DNA from: Actinoplanes cyaneus
GTDB lineage: Bacteria; Actinomycetota; Actinomycetes; Mycobacteriales; Micromonosporaceae
Length of the DNA stretch: 64,000 nt
Assembly: GCF_016862095.1 (NCBI RefSeq)
Contig: NZ_BOMH01000007.1
Location: forward strand, 62,001-126,000
Direction: 5' to 3'
Made by a program: the position numbers and the translations under genes. Shown one piece after another: positions 7,438 to 16,177 of the stretch. How positions within the stretch are numbered: the stretch's first letter is position 1; every line of letters begins with the position of its first letter. The notes under the pieces were generated by a model that searched no databases, had not been told where the DNA came from, and saw only the letters and a list, made by a program, of their open reading frames with translations.

Positions 7438-8145
7438 CTAGACGCGGCGGCGGATCAGGAACGCCATCCCGGCCAGACCGGTCAGAATGATCAGCAGGAG
7501 CGCGCCGTTGAGCAGGAACAGACGGCGGAACTGGCCGATCATCTCGTTGGCGCCCTCGACCGGATCGTCATCGGCCTTCAGGTTCTCGCCGACGCCGCCG
7601 CCGATGCCGCCGTTGACCACGTCGGGCTTCGCCTTCAGCGGGACGCCGCTCAGGCGCAGCGACTCGGACATCGACAGGCGGCCGTAGAACCAGCCGTCGG
7701 CCTTCTTCCCGGACGGCTGGTCGGCCGGCCGGTGCGCCCGCGGGCCGCCGTTGGCCATCGGGTACAGCTCGTAGAGCTGCGTCGCCTTCTCCTGGATCAG
7801 GACCTGGACCGTGTACTTCGTGCCCAGTTTGTCCTTGGCCGGCGTCGCTGTCTGCGGCGTGGCCGAGGCGATCCAGCTGACCTCTTCCAGCAGCATGCGG
7901 AACAGCTTCGGGTCCTCGGCCTGCAGGACCTTGATCCCGGTCTCCGGCAGCTCACCGCCGGTGATCGTGATCGCGTCCGGCGTGGGCTTCGGTTTCGGCG
8001 CCGCCTTGGGTGCCGCGGTGGCGCCGGTCTGCCCGGACGGCGCGGCCTGCGCCGTCGCCGGGGTCGGGCCCACCGTCATCGCCGCGGCGATCGCCAGCGC
8101 ACCGGCCGCCACGGCCAACCGTTTCATTGCTCGTCGAACCACCAT
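7438..8145 (-). CDS. Predicted secreted protein with a C-terminal membrane anchor
   Basis: The start at 8145 was chosen because GGGGAGG sits 4 nt upstream; an in-frame ATG at 8127 is the alternative. The 235 residues carry an N-terminal signal peptide (basic 'RRAMKR', hydrophobic 'LAVAAGALAIAAAMTV', then 'ATAQA'). A Pro/Lys/Ala linker and a compact extracellular region of about 130 residues follow ('ELPETGIKVLQAEDPKLFRML'). The end is one membrane helix ('LFLLNGALLLIILTGLAGMAF') and the stop-transfer 'RRRV'. This is a cell-surface anchored topology. I do not recognise the domain. The 5' leader contains an 8-bp hairpin at 8179-8202 (GTGGACGC / GCGTCCAC). Confidence 0.75.
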   Translation of the reverse strand: MVVRRAMKRLAVAAGALAIAAAMTVGPTPATAQAAPSGQTGATAAPKAAPKPKPTPDAITITGGELPETGIKVLQAEDPKLFRMLLEEVSWIASATPQTATPAKDKLGTKYTVQVLIQEKATQLYELYPMANGGPRAHRPADQPSGKKADGWFYGRLSMSESLRLSGVPLKAKPDVVNGGIGGGVGENLKADDDPVEGANEMIGQFRRLFLLNGALLLIILTGLAGMAFLIRRRV

Positions 8146-8358
8146 CCGACCTCCCCCGCCCGTGGATGACATGGTTACGTGGACGCTGCTCGTGGCGTCC
8201 ACCACCAGCCTTCCCGAGCGCCGCCCTGTTCGCATCTCGCGGCAGGGTGAATTGGAGCTATATGGGGGGAGGACGGTAAAGCCGTTGATCAGCGGCCGAA
8301 TATTACCCAGTCCCCGCAAGTCGTGGGGGTGGCGGCCACCCAAGTAGCGGACCGCATC

Positions 8359-8403
8359 ACCGCATTCGACGAACCGCTATGGTCGCGGCCCGCCGAATGC
8401 GGT
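8359..8403 (-). terminator. Hairpin downstream of gltX
   Basis: A perfect 10-bp stem (ACCGCATTCG / CGAATGCGGT) encloses 25 nt, starting 13 bp after the gltX stop. There is no U-tract, so it may be a 3' stability hairpin rather than an intrinsic terminator. Confidence 0.45.
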
Positions 8404-8416
8404 AAAAGAGGGCCGA

Positions 8417-9829
8417 TCAGGCGGAAAGGCGTGCCCGGGCGGCGGTGATGCGCGCCAGCGACCGCTCCCGGCCGAGCAGCTCGATCGACTCGAAGAGCGG
8501 CAATCCGACAGTACGGCCGGTGATGGCGACCCGGACCGGGGCCTGGGTCTTGCCGAGCTTCAGGCCGCGGGCCTCGCCGACCTGCTCCAGGGCGGTCTTC
8601 AACGCCTCGGCGGTCCACTCGGTGAGACCGGAGAACGCGGTGGCGGCGGCGTCCAGGATGTCGGCGGCGCCCTCCTTCATCGCTTTCGCCCACGACGCCT
8701 CGTCGGTGACCGGCTCGTCGAGGAAGAGGAAGTCCACGTTCTCGACGATCTCGGAGAGCACCGCGATCCGGGTCTGGGCGAGCGGGGCGATCGTGGCGAA
8801 GACCTCGGCGTCGAACTTCTCCGGCTGCCACGCCGGCGCCGGGATGGTGTCGGTGCCGGTCAGCCACGGCGCGCAGACCTGGGTGAACTCGCTCGGGGTG
8901 AGGGCCCGGATGTACTCCCCGTTGAAGGCGCGCAGCTTCTTGACGTCGAAGAAGGCCGGGGCGTGGTTGACGTCCTCGATCCGGTACTCCTCCTCGACGA
9001 CCGACCACGGGACGATCTCCCGGTCACCGGTGGGCGCCCAGCCGAGCAGCATCAGGTAGTTGCGCATCGCGGCGGCGAGGTAGCCCTCGTCCCGGTACGA
9101 CTCGAGCGCGACCTTGTCGCGGCGCTTCGACAGCTTCTGCCGCTTCTCGTTGACGATCACCGGGACGTGGCCCCAGACCGGGGGAGTGACGCCGAGCGCC
9201 TCCCAGAGCAGCTGCTGCTTCGGCGTGTTCGGCAGGTGCTCCTCGGCGCGGAAGACGTGGGTGATCCCCATGCTCATGTCGTCGACGACGTTGGCCAGCA
9301 GGAACACGGCCGAGCCGTCGCTGCGGGCGATGACGAAGTCCTCGATCAGCTTGTTCTCGAACGTGGGCTTGCCGCGCACCAGGTCGACGACGACGGTCTC
9401 GCCCTCGTCCGGAGTGCGGAAGCGCAGCGCGCGGCCCTCGCCCGGGCCCAGGGCGCGCTCGCGGCAGAAGCCGTCGTAGCCGGTGTGGGTGTTGCCGGAG
9501 CGGGCGACCACGTCCTCACGCTTGCAGTCGCAGTAATACGCCTTGCCCTCGCCGTAGAGCCGGGTGGCGGCGGCGGTGTGGTCGGCGGCGTAGGCGGACT
9601 GGTAGTAGGGCCCCTCGTACGTCCCGCGTTCGATGCCGATCCAGTCCAGTGCCGAGATGATGCCCTCGGTCCACTCGGGCTTGTTGCGGGCTGCGTCGGT
9701 GTCCTCGATCCGGAGCACGAAGACACCACTGTGCTGCTGGGCGTAGATCCAGTTCTGCAGCGCCGAGCGGGCGCCGCCGACGTGGAACATGCCGGTGGGA
9801 GACGGGGCGAAACGTACGCGAACAGTCAC
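8417..9829 (-). CDS. gltX: Glutamyl-tRNA synthetase
   Basis: Class I aminoacyl-tRNA synthetase that charges tRNA-Glu (in actinomycetes also tRNA-Gln, for later amidation). The 470 residues begin '[21 protein letters not shown]', which contains the HIGH-equivalent 'HVGG'. The KMSKS-equivalent 'KLSKRRD' is near residue 245. '[10 protein letters not shown]' near residue 100 resembles the zinc-binding insertion of the family. The gene stands alone, divergent from the RibD-like reductase gene at 9937. Confidence 0.97.
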   Translation of the reverse strand: MTVRVRFAPSPTGMFHVGGARSALQNWIYAQQHSGVFVLRIEDTDAARNKPEWTEGIISALDWIGIERGTYEGPYYQSAYAADHTAAATRLYGEGKAYYCDCKREDVVARSGNTHTGYDGFCRERALGPGEGRALRFRTPDEGETVVVDLVRGKPTFENKLIEDFVIARSDGSAVFLLANVVDDMSMGITHVFRAEEHLPNTPKQQLLWEALGVTPPVWGHVPVIVNEKRQKLSKRRDKVALESYRDEGYLAAAMRNYLMLLGWAPTGDREIVPWSVVEEEYRIEDVNHAPAFFDVKKLRAFNGEYIRALTPSEFTQVCAPWLTGTDTIPAPAWQPEKFDAEVFATIAPLAQTRIAVLSEIVENVDFLFLDEPVTDEASWAKAMKEGAADILDAAATAFSGLTEWTAEALKTALEQVGEARGLKLGKTQAPVRVAITGRTVGLPLFESIELLGRERSLARITAARARLSA

Positions 9830-9861
9830 GCACCCAGCCTACCGAGGTGAGGGAAGGGTAT

Positions 9862-9890
9862 TTGACATGCGGTGGGGAGCGGCGTACTTT
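9862..9890 (+). promoter_or_regulatory. Predicted sigma70 promoter of the RibD-like reductase gene
   Basis: TTGACA (9862-9867), a 17-nt spacer and TACTTT (9885-9890): one of the best housekeeping promoter matches in the window. Confidence 0.75.
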
Positions 9891-9904
9891 ACAGATCAGT
9901 TAAT

Positions 9905-9920
9905 TAACGCGGACGTTAAA
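9905..9920 (+). promoter_or_regulatory. Candidate repressor operator
   Basis: Perfect inverted repeat TTAACG-CGGA-CGTTAA just after the expected transcription start and 16 bp before the ATG. It is AT-rich in a GC-rich region. The cognate repressor is not identifiable in the window. Confidence 0.5.
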
Positions 9921-9936
9921 TAGGGAGCTGGGGACG

Positions 9937-10470
9937 ATGGGCAAGGTTGTCGCGGTGGAGTACGTCACGCTCGACGGTGTCTTCGAGGAGCCGTCCTGGA
10001 GCGGGCCCTACTTCAACGAGGAGCTGAGCGGCTGGCAGGCGGAGAACCTGGCGGAGGCCGACGCGCTGCTGCTGGGCCGGCGGACGTATGAGGGCTTCAA
10101 GGCCGCGTGGCCGCAGATGGAGGCGCAGACCGGCGACTTCGGCGTGCGGATGAACACGATGCCCAAGCACGTGGCCACCACCACCCTGGAGACGCCGGAG
10201 TGGAACGCGACGTTCCTGCGGGGCGAGGTCGCCGACGAGGTCGCCAAGTTGCGGGCCGGGTCCGGCACCCTGCTGATCAACGGCAGCGCGACGCTGGTGA
10301 ACTACCTGACCAGGCGCAACCTGATCGACGAGTACCGCATCATGATCTTCCCGGTCGTGCAGGGTGAGGGCCGCAAGCTCTGGGACGACGGGACCAAGAT
10401 CGCTCTGTCGCTGGCGAGCAGCTGGAAGACCACGACCGGCGTCGAGGTCGTCACCTACGTGCCTGCCTAG
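9937..10470 (+). CDS. Dihydrofolate reductase-family protein (RibD C-terminal domain)
   Basis: 177 residues with the RibD_C/DHFR-like fold signature: 'VEYVTLDGVFEEPSW' at the start, 'ADALLLGRRTYEGFKAAWP' around residue 43, 'LINGSATLVNYLTRRNLIDEYRIMIFPVVQGEGRKLW' at 108-145. These proteins are predicted NADPH-dependent reductases; most are uncharacterised and few act in riboflavin synthesis. No rib gene is nearby. Expression looks inducible: a strong sigma70 promoter is followed by a perfect 6-4-6 palindrome before the ribosome-binding site. Confidence 0.85.
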   Translation: MGKVVAVEYVTLDGVFEEPSWSGPYFNEELSGWQAENLAEADALLLGRRTYEGFKAAWPQMEAQTGDFGVRMNTMPKHVATTTLETPEWNATFLRGEVADEVAKLRAGSGTLLINGSATLVNYLTRRNLIDEYRIMIFPVVQGEGRKLWDDGTKIALSLASSWKTTTGVEVVTYVPA

Positions 10471-10497
10471 GCGGTGTTTCGCACTGCGAGACACCGC
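10471..10497. terminator. Bidirectional terminator between convergent genes
   Basis: GCGGTGTTTCGC and GCGAGACACCGC pair at 11 of 12 positions around a 3-nt loop. They fill the whole 29-bp gap between the reductase stop and the chemoreceptor stop. Confidence 0.65.
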
Positions 10498-10499
10498 GC

Positions 10500-12614
10500 C
10501 TAAAGCGTGAAACGACCGACCAGCCCGGTGAGCCGCTGCGCGGTGGCGTTCAGCTCGTCGGCGGCCCGGTGCGCGGCGTCGACCGAGTCCCGGGTGCCGT
10601 CCATCGCCCCGCTGACCGAGCTGATCCCGTCCGCGATCTCCCGGCTCCCGCCCGCCGCCTCGGCGATGTTGCGGGCCATCTCGGCGGTCGTGGCGGCCTG
10701 CTCCTCGACCGCCGCGGCGATCGCCGTCTGGAAGTCGTTCACCTGCGCGATCCGGGTCGAGATGGCGTCGATCGAGCTGACCGCGCGCGCCGTGTCGGCC
10801 TCGATCGCGCCGACCCGCGCGGTGACGTCCTCGGTCGCCCGGGCGGTCTCCTGCGCCAGCTCCTTGACCTCGTTCGCGACCACGGTGAAGCCCTTGCCGG
10901 TCTCGCCGGCCCGGGCCGCCTCGATCGTCGCGTTCAGTGCCAGCAGGTTCGTCTGCTCGGCGATCGTGGCGATCAGCCGCACCACGTCGGTGATCTTCGT
11001 CGTGGACTCCCGCAGCTCGGCGACGACCCCGGCGGCCGCCGAGGTCAGGCCCACCCCGTCCCGCCCGGCCTGCGCTGCCTCCTGGGCGTTGTGCGAGATC
11101 TCGGTGATCGACGCGCCCATCTGCTCGGCGCCGGCCGCGACCGTCTGCACCACCTGCGACACGGTCGAGGCCGAGCCGGTCACCTGCCCGGCCCGGCTCG
11201 CCGCGGTCTCGGCGGCCGAGGAGAGCTCGGCGCCCGCGCCGGCCACCCGCTGGGCGGTGCCGGCCACCTCGGCCGAGGCCGTGGTCACCTCGGCCATCAC
11301 CGCGCGCAGCTCGGCGGCCGCGGTGTTCAGCGCCTCGGAGGCCTGGCCGATCTCGTCGCGGCCGCGGTCGGCCACGGTCACCGTGAGGTCCCGGGCGGCG
11401 AGCCGCTTCAGCGCGCCGGTGAGCGCGGCCAGGCGACCGGCGATCCTGGACGCCTGGAGGTACGCGGCTGCCGCCCCGAGCAGCGCCAGGAGCACCGCGG
11501 CGATGACGAAGGCGGTCAGCATGGTGCTCCGGCCGGAACGGACCACGGTGGTCGCCTCGGCGGCGTCGGCGTCGTACCCGCCGACCGCGATCGCCCACTG
11601 GTACGGCTGGAAGTACGCGACCGTCGTCGTGGTGCCGGCCGCCGGCGCCCCGGAGGCACCGGGCAGCCGGTAGGTGGTCCGCCAGGTCCCGCCGCCGGTG
11701 AGCTGCGGCGCCCGGGTGACGATCTCCTCGACGTACTTGGTGCCGTTCGCGTCGGTCGCGGTCAGGTCACCGGACGCGTCCTTCAGGCTGGAGGCCACCA
11801 CCCGGCCACGGTCCGTCGAGGAGGTGCTGTAGACGGTGACCCAGCCGTTCTCCCGGATCCTCGACGCGGCGATCGCCGTGGTCAGGTTCGTCAGCGCCTC
11901 GCTCTGCGGCACGCCGACGTAGAGCGCCCCGATCACCTTCCCGGCGCTGTTCTTGATCGGGTCATAGGCGGAGATGTACGGCGTGTCCACCACCTGTGCC
12001 ACCCCGCGGTATCCCTTGCCCGCGCTGATCGCCGCCGCCACCGCGTTCGGTTTGCCGTCCGCCCCGACCGCCGGGATGTACGTGCCGATCGCCCGCGCCC
12101 CGGTCTTCGACTTCACCGTGGTGGCCACCCGCAGCAGGTCACCGGCCGTGTTCATGCGCTGGAAGAACGTCACCGACCCACCGACCAGATCCGCGGTGTC
12201 GTCGACGAACGGGGTGACCTTCCTGAAGTCGGCGTTCTGCCCGAGCCAGGCGCCGTCCACCGTCACCCGGGGCAGCGTGACCTGCCGCTTCGACTGGTCC
12301 ACCTGGTTCGTCGCGGTCCAGGTGACGGTTGCCGGGTCCAGCTTCATGCCGCCGTGCTGGGCGAGCAGACCGTCCGCGCTGTGCATGCCCTGGTCAACCT
12401 CGCGCTGGACCTCGTTGCCGACCGACGACACCAGTGTGCTGACATCGGCGGTGGCCCGGTCCAGGTCGGCCTGGTTCGACTGGGTCACGGCGCTCTCGGT
12501 GCTGTCCGCGAACCGGCCGCTCTGCCACGCGCCGACCAGCACGAGCACCAGTGCGGTGACCAGGACACTGCCGAGACCGAGGATCATCAGCTTGTGACTG
12601 ATACGTAGCCGCAC
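10500..12614 (-). CDS. Methyl-accepting chemotaxis protein with an extracellular Cache domain
   Basis: 704-residue chemoreceptor. Membrane helix 1 (about residues 9-28, '[20 protein letters not shown]') is followed by a large extracellular sensor (about 30-355) of Cache type: it includes '[20 protein letters not shown]' and '[14 protein letters not shown]'. Helix 2 (about 361-385) leads to a HAMP domain. The cytoplasmic signalling domain has the conserved hairpin tip '[19 protein letters not shown]' near residue 555, then '[13 protein letters not shown]'. It would signal to CheA/CheW, which fits an organism with motile spores. No che genes are adjacent. It starts at a GTG. The ligand cannot be inferred. 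Confidence 0.93.
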   Translation of the reverse strand: MRLRISHKLMILGLGSVLVTALVLVLVGAWQSGRFADSTESAVTQSNQADLDRATADVSTLVSSVGNEVQREVDQGMHSADGLLAQHGGMKLDPATVTWTATNQVDQSKRQVTLPRVTVDGAWLGQNADFRKVTPFVDDTADLVGGSVTFFQRMNTAGDLLRVATTVKSKTGARAIGTYIPAVGADGKPNAVAAAISAGKGYRGVAQVVDTPYISAYDPIKNSAGKVIGALYVGVPQSEALTNLTTAIAASRIRENGWVTVYSTSSTDRGRVVASSLKDASGDLTATDANGTKYVEEIVTRAPQLTGGGTWRTTYRLPGASGAPAAGTTTTVAYFQPYQWAIAVGGYDADAAEATTVVRSGRSTMLTAFVIAAVLLALLGAAAAYLQASRIAGRLAALTGALKRLAARDLTVTVADRGRDEIGQASEALNTAAAELRAVMAEVTTASAEVAGTAQRVAGAGAELSSAAETAASRAGQVTGSASTVSQVVQTVAAGAEQMGASITEISHNAQEAAQAGRDGVGLTSAAAGVVAELRESTTKITDVVRLIATIAEQTNLLALNATIEAARAGETGKGFTVVANEVKELAQETARATEDVTARVGAIEADTARAVSSIDAISTRIAQVNDFQTAIAAAVEEQAATTAEMARNIAEAAGGSREIADGISSVSGAMDGTRDSVDAAHRAADELNATAQRLTGLVGRFTL

Positions 12615-12637
12615 GAACTCAGTCTTGCGGACAGAAC

Positions 12638-12668
12638 GGGGGCCCGTCGCGTTTCACGACGGGCCCCC
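12638..12668 (-). terminator. Terminator of aceE
   Basis: Perfect 12-bp stem GGGGGCCCGTCG / CGACGGGCCCCC with a 7-nt loop, 14 bp after the aceE stop. It lies in the short gap before the chemoreceptor start. Confidence 0.65.
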
Positions 12669-12682
12669 GAATGGTCAGACGA

Positions 12683-15421
12683 TCAGCTGTCGCCGCCGGT
12701 CTCCCCGACCGGAGCCGCGTTGACGTCGTCGATCGCATACTTCTTCGCGGCCTCGCCGGGCACGTGCGCCGGGATCTTGCCGCGCAGCGCGAGCTCGCGC
12801 AGCGTGGCGACGGCCACCGACTCGCCGTCCACGTGGAAGTGGCGGCGCAGTGCGTGCCGGGTGTCGCTCATGCCGAAGCCGTCGGTGCCGAGGGACGTGT
12901 AACCGTTCGGCACCCAGCGGGCGATCAGGTCGGGCACCGCCCGCATCCAGTCGCTGACCGCCACCGACGGGCCCTCGGTGCCCTCCAGCTTCTGCTGGAT
13001 GAAGGGCTTGCGAGGCTGGTCGCTCGGGTGGAGCAGGTTGTGCTCCTCCGCCTCGATCGCGTCGCGGCGCAGCTCGCCCCACGAGGTGACCGACCAGACG
13101 TCGGCGCTGACTCCCCAGTCCTGCGCCAGCAGCTCCTGCGCCTTCAGCGCCCAGCGCATGCCGGTGCCGGACGCCAGCAGCTGCGCCTTCGGGCCGCTGG
13201 TCGACGGGCCCTCGGCGTACCGGTAGATGCCCTTGAGCAGGCCCTCCACGTCCACCCCGGCGGGCTCGGCGGGCTGGATCGCCGGCTCGTTGTAGATGGT
13301 GAGGTAGTAGAAGATGTTCTCCTGCTGCTCCCCGTACATCCGGTGCAGGCCGTTCTCCATGATGTGCGCGATCTCGTACGCGAACGCCGGGTCGTACGCC
13401 ACGACGGCCGGGTTCGTCGCCGCGATCAGCAGCGAGTGCCCGTCCTCGTGCTGCAGGCCCTCACCGTTGAGCGTGGTGCGGCCGGCGGTGGCCCCGAGCA
13501 GGAAGCCCCGGGTCATCTGGTCGGCCGCGGCCCACAGCTCGTCGGCGGTGCGCTGGAAGCCGAACATCGAGTAGAAGATGTACAGCGGGATCATCGGCTC
13601 GTCGTGTGTCGCGTACGACGTGCCGGCCGCGATGAAGCTCGCGGTCGAACCGGCCTCGTTGATCCCCTCGTGCAGGATCTGGCCGTTCGTCGCCTCCTTG
13701 TAGGACAGGAAGAGCTCCCGGTCCACCGAGGTGTACGTCTGGCCGTGCGGCGAGTAGATCTTCTTGGTCGGGAAGAGCGAGTCCATGCCGAACGTGCGGG
13801 CCTCGTCCGGGATGATCGGCACCCACCGGGCCCCGAACTCCTTGTCCTTCATCAGGTCCTTGAGCAGGCGGACGAAGGCCATCGTGGTGGCGACCTTCTG
13901 CTTGCCGCTGCCGCTCTTGACGCCGCTGAAGGCGGACGAGTCCGGGATGGCGAGCGACTTCGCCTTGGTGCGCCGGGACGGCACGTAACCGCCGAGGTCA
14001 CGGCGACGCTCCTGCATGTACTGGTACTCGTCGGACTTCTCGCCGGGGTGGTAGTACGGCGGGAGGTACGGGTTGTCCTCGAGCTGCTTGTCGCTGATGT
14101 CGAGGTAGAGCCGGTCCCGGAAGCCCTTGAGGTCCTGCAGGGTCAGCTTCTTCATCTGGTGCGTGGCGTTGCGGGCCTCGAAGTGCGAGCCCAGCGTCCA
14201 GCCCTTGATGGTCTTGGCCAGGATCACCGTCGGCTGACCGGTGTGCTCGGTCGCCGCCTTGTAGGCCGCGTAGAGCTTGCGGTAGTCGTGACCGCCCCGC
14301 TTGAGGTTCCACACCTCGTCGTCGGTCATGTTCTCGACCAGCTTGCGGGTGCGCGGGTCACGGCCGAAGAAGTGCTCCCGCACGTACGCCCCGGACTCGC
14401 CCTTGTACGTCTGGTAGTCACCGTCAGGCGTCACGTTCATCAGGTTGACCAGCGCGCCGTCGGTGTCAGCGGCGAGCAGCGAGTCCCACTCGCGGCCCCA
14501 GACGACCTTGATCACGTTCCACCCGGCGCCGCGGAAGAACGACTCCAGCTCCTGGATGACCTTGCCGTTGCCGCGCACCGGGCCGTCGAGTCGCTGGAGG
14601 TTGCAGTTGACCACGAAGGTCAGGTTGTCCAGCTCCTCGCGGGCGGCCACGCCGATCGCGCCGAGCGACTCGACCTCGTCCATCTCGCCGTCGCCGAGGA
14701 ACGCCCAGACGTGCTGCTGGCTGGTGTCCTTGATGCCGCGGTTGTGCAGGTAGCGGTTGTACCGCGCCTGATAGATCGCGTTCATCGGGCCGAGGCCCAT
14801 GCTGACGGTGGGGAACTCCCAGAAGTTCGGCATCAGCCGGGGGTGCGGGTACGACGGGAGGCTGTTCGGCGCGTGCGACAGCTCCTGGCGGAAGCCGTCG
14901 AGCTGGTCGGTGGTGAGCCGGCCCTCGAGGTACGCGCGCGCGTACATGCCGGGCGAGGCGTGACCCTGGAAGAAGATCTGGTCGCCGCCGCCGGGGTGAT
15001 CCTTGCCCCGGAAGAAGTGGTTCATGCCCACCTCGTAGAGGCTGGCGCTGGACGCGTACGAGGAGATGTGGCCTCCGACGCCGATCTCCGGTCGCTGCGC
15101 GCGGTGCACCAGCATGGCGGCGTTCCACCGGACATAGGCCCGGATGCGCCGCTCCACGAACTCGTCACCGGGGAACCACGGCTCCTGCTCCGGCGTGATC
15201 GTGTTGATGTAATCGGTGGACGTCAGTGGCGGAACGCCGACCTGTCGTTCCCGCGCGCGCTCCAGCAGGCGCAACATGACATACCGGGCTCGTTTTGCGC
15301 CCCGCTCGTCGATGACTCCGTCGAGGGACTCGATCCATTCGTTTGTTTCCGAAGGGTCGATGTCCGGAAGCTGGCTTGGCAGGCCATCGCTGATCACCGG
15401 GCGCTTGCGCTCCGTGGCCAC
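12683..15421 (-). CDS. aceE: Pyruvate dehydrogenase E1 component, homodimeric type
   Basis: Thiamine-diphosphate enzyme that decarboxylates pyruvate and passes the acetyl group to lipoyl-E2. I place the start at the GTG at 15421 ('[14 protein letters not shown]') because AGAGGA precedes it by 5-6 nt, giving 912 residues, the usual actinobacterial length. The frame is also open back to 15550. The cofactor site appears as '[16 protein letters not shown]' near residue 240 and '[15 protein letters not shown]'. The second half holds the transketolase pyrimidine domain ('[18 protein letters not shown]'). The E2 and E3 genes are not in the window. It belongs to the conserved aceE-DUF3052-ahpE neighbourhood. 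Confidence 0.96.
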   Translation of the reverse strand: MATERKRPVISDGLPSQLPDIDPSETNEWIESLDGVIDERGAKRARYVMLRLLERARERQVGVPPLTSTDYINTITPEQEPWFPGDEFVERRIRAYVRWNAAMLVHRAQRPEIGVGGHISSYASSASLYEVGMNHFFRGKDHPGGGDQIFFQGHASPGMYARAYLEGRLTTDQLDGFRQELSHAPNSLPSYPHPRLMPNFWEFPTVSMGLGPMNAIYQARYNRYLHNRGIKDTSQQHVWAFLGDGEMDEVESLGAIGVAAREELDNLTFVVNCNLQRLDGPVRGNGKVIQELESFFRGAGWNVIKVVWGREWDSLLAADTDGALVNLMNVTPDGDYQTYKGESGAYVREHFFGRDPRTRKLVENMTDDEVWNLKRGGHDYRKLYAAYKAATEHTGQPTVILAKTIKGWTLGSHFEARNATHQMKKLTLQDLKGFRDRLYLDISDKQLEDNPYLPPYYHPGEKSDEYQYMQERRRDLGGYVPSRRTKAKSLAIPDSSAFSGVKSGSGKQKVATTMAFVRLLKDLMKDKEFGARWVPIIPDEARTFGMDSLFPTKKIYSPHGQTYTSVDRELFLSYKEATNGQILHEGINEAGSTASFIAAGTSYATHDEPMIPLYIFYSMFGFQRTADELWAAADQMTRGFLLGATAGRTTLNGEGLQHEDGHSLLIAATNPAVVAYDPAFAYEIAHIMENGLHRMYGEQQENIFYYLTIYNEPAIQPAEPAGVDVEGLLKGIYRYAEGPSTSGPKAQLLASGTGMRWALKAQELLAQDWGVSADVWSVTSWGELRRDAIEAEEHNLLHPSDQPRKPFIQQKLEGTEGPSVAVSDWMRAVPDLIARWVPNGYTSLGTDGFGMSDTRHALRRHFHVDGESVAVATLRELALRGKIPAHVPGEAAKKYAIDDVNAAPVGETGGDS

Positions 15422-15551
15422 AGGCAATCCTCTTGGTTGAGTGTCGGAACCGGTGCGATCCAGGTGGCGTATCGCCCGGAGGTCTCCATCCTGCCCCTTA
15501 ACGGTGGGCATCGTCACGCCTAACGGTCGGCGCAGCGATACGCGACACATG

Positions 15552-15563
15552 TACTGATCAGTA
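15552..15563 (-). promoter_or_regulatory. Candidate operator upstream of aceE
   Basis: Perfect 12-bp palindrome TACTGATCAGTA in the 154-bp gap upstream of the aceE GTG. Overlapping it on the minus strand is a possible promoter (TTACTG, 18 nt, TATCGC). Confidence 0.4.
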
Positions 15564-15575
15564 ACTTCTAAGATC

Positions 15576-15980
15576 TCATCCCGCGAGAAACGAGAACCGC
15601 ACCTTCCGATCCGGGTTGTCGCCGTTCGGGTCCACCAGGCAGATCGACTGCCAGGTGCCCAGCGCGATCCGGCCGTCGATCACCGGCAGGCTGGCGTACG
15701 GCGGGATCCAGGCCGGCAGCACGTGATCGCGCCCGTGCCCCCGGGAGCCGTGCCGGTGCCGCCACTTGTCCTCGGCCGGCAGCAGGTCGTCGATCGCGGT
15801 CAGCAGATCGTCGTCGGAGCCCGCGCCGGTCTCGATGATGGCCAGGCCGGCTGTCGCGTGCGGCACGAAGACGTGCAGCAGGCCGTCCTTCTCGGAGGCC
15901 ACGAATCGTTCGGCCTCGCGGGTGATGTCGACGACGACGGGGGAGTCCCCGGTCCGTACGGTGATCACTTCGGTGCGCAT
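15576..15980 (-). CDS. yjbQ: YjbQ/UPF0047-family protein (secondary thiamine-phosphate synthase activity)
   Basis: 134-residue compact protein of the UPF0047 family. Typical motifs are '[18 protein letters not shown]' (residues 33-50), '[32 protein letters not shown]' (85-116), and His/Asp/Glu residues that form a metal site in family structures. Some members complement thiamine-phosphate synthase mutants, but the physiological role is unsettled. It sits upstream of aceE in the same direction, and aceE needs thiamine diphosphate, so the proximity is suggestive but may be chance. It starts at an ATG. Confidence 0.85.
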   Translation of the reverse strand: MRTEVITVRTGDSPVVVDITREAERFVASEKDGLLHVFVPHATAGLAIIETGAGSDDDLLTAIDDLLPAEDKWRHRHGSRGHGRDHVLPAWIPPYASLPVIDGRIALGTWQSICLVDPNGDNPDRKVRFSFLAG

Positions 15981-16177
15981 CCGGCGAGACTATGTGTAGA
16001 GGTCCAGCACCAGAAACACGGCCGCGGTGAGCACCGGCCAGGCAGCCCAGAGCGCCGGCCGGGGCATGATCATCAAGACATTGGATCACCGGTACGGGCG
16101 GTCCCGCCGGAAGATCGACACAGGTGATCGGGAGGCGGCGGGTGGCAGCCCTCGCCCCGGTCCGCGATGCTGATTTC

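Noticed and set aside
8179..8202. GTGGACGC hairpin upstream of the secreted-protein gene as a member of the palindromic family
   Set aside because: It has CCAGCC nearby but not the 22-9-22 architecture; treated as a simple leader hairpin.
15990..16073. A 27-residue hydrophobic peptide on the minus strand between yjbQ and the E1 fusion gene
   Set aside because: It could be a small membrane peptide (one helix), but there is no ribosome-binding site and the frame is too short to judge without homologues.
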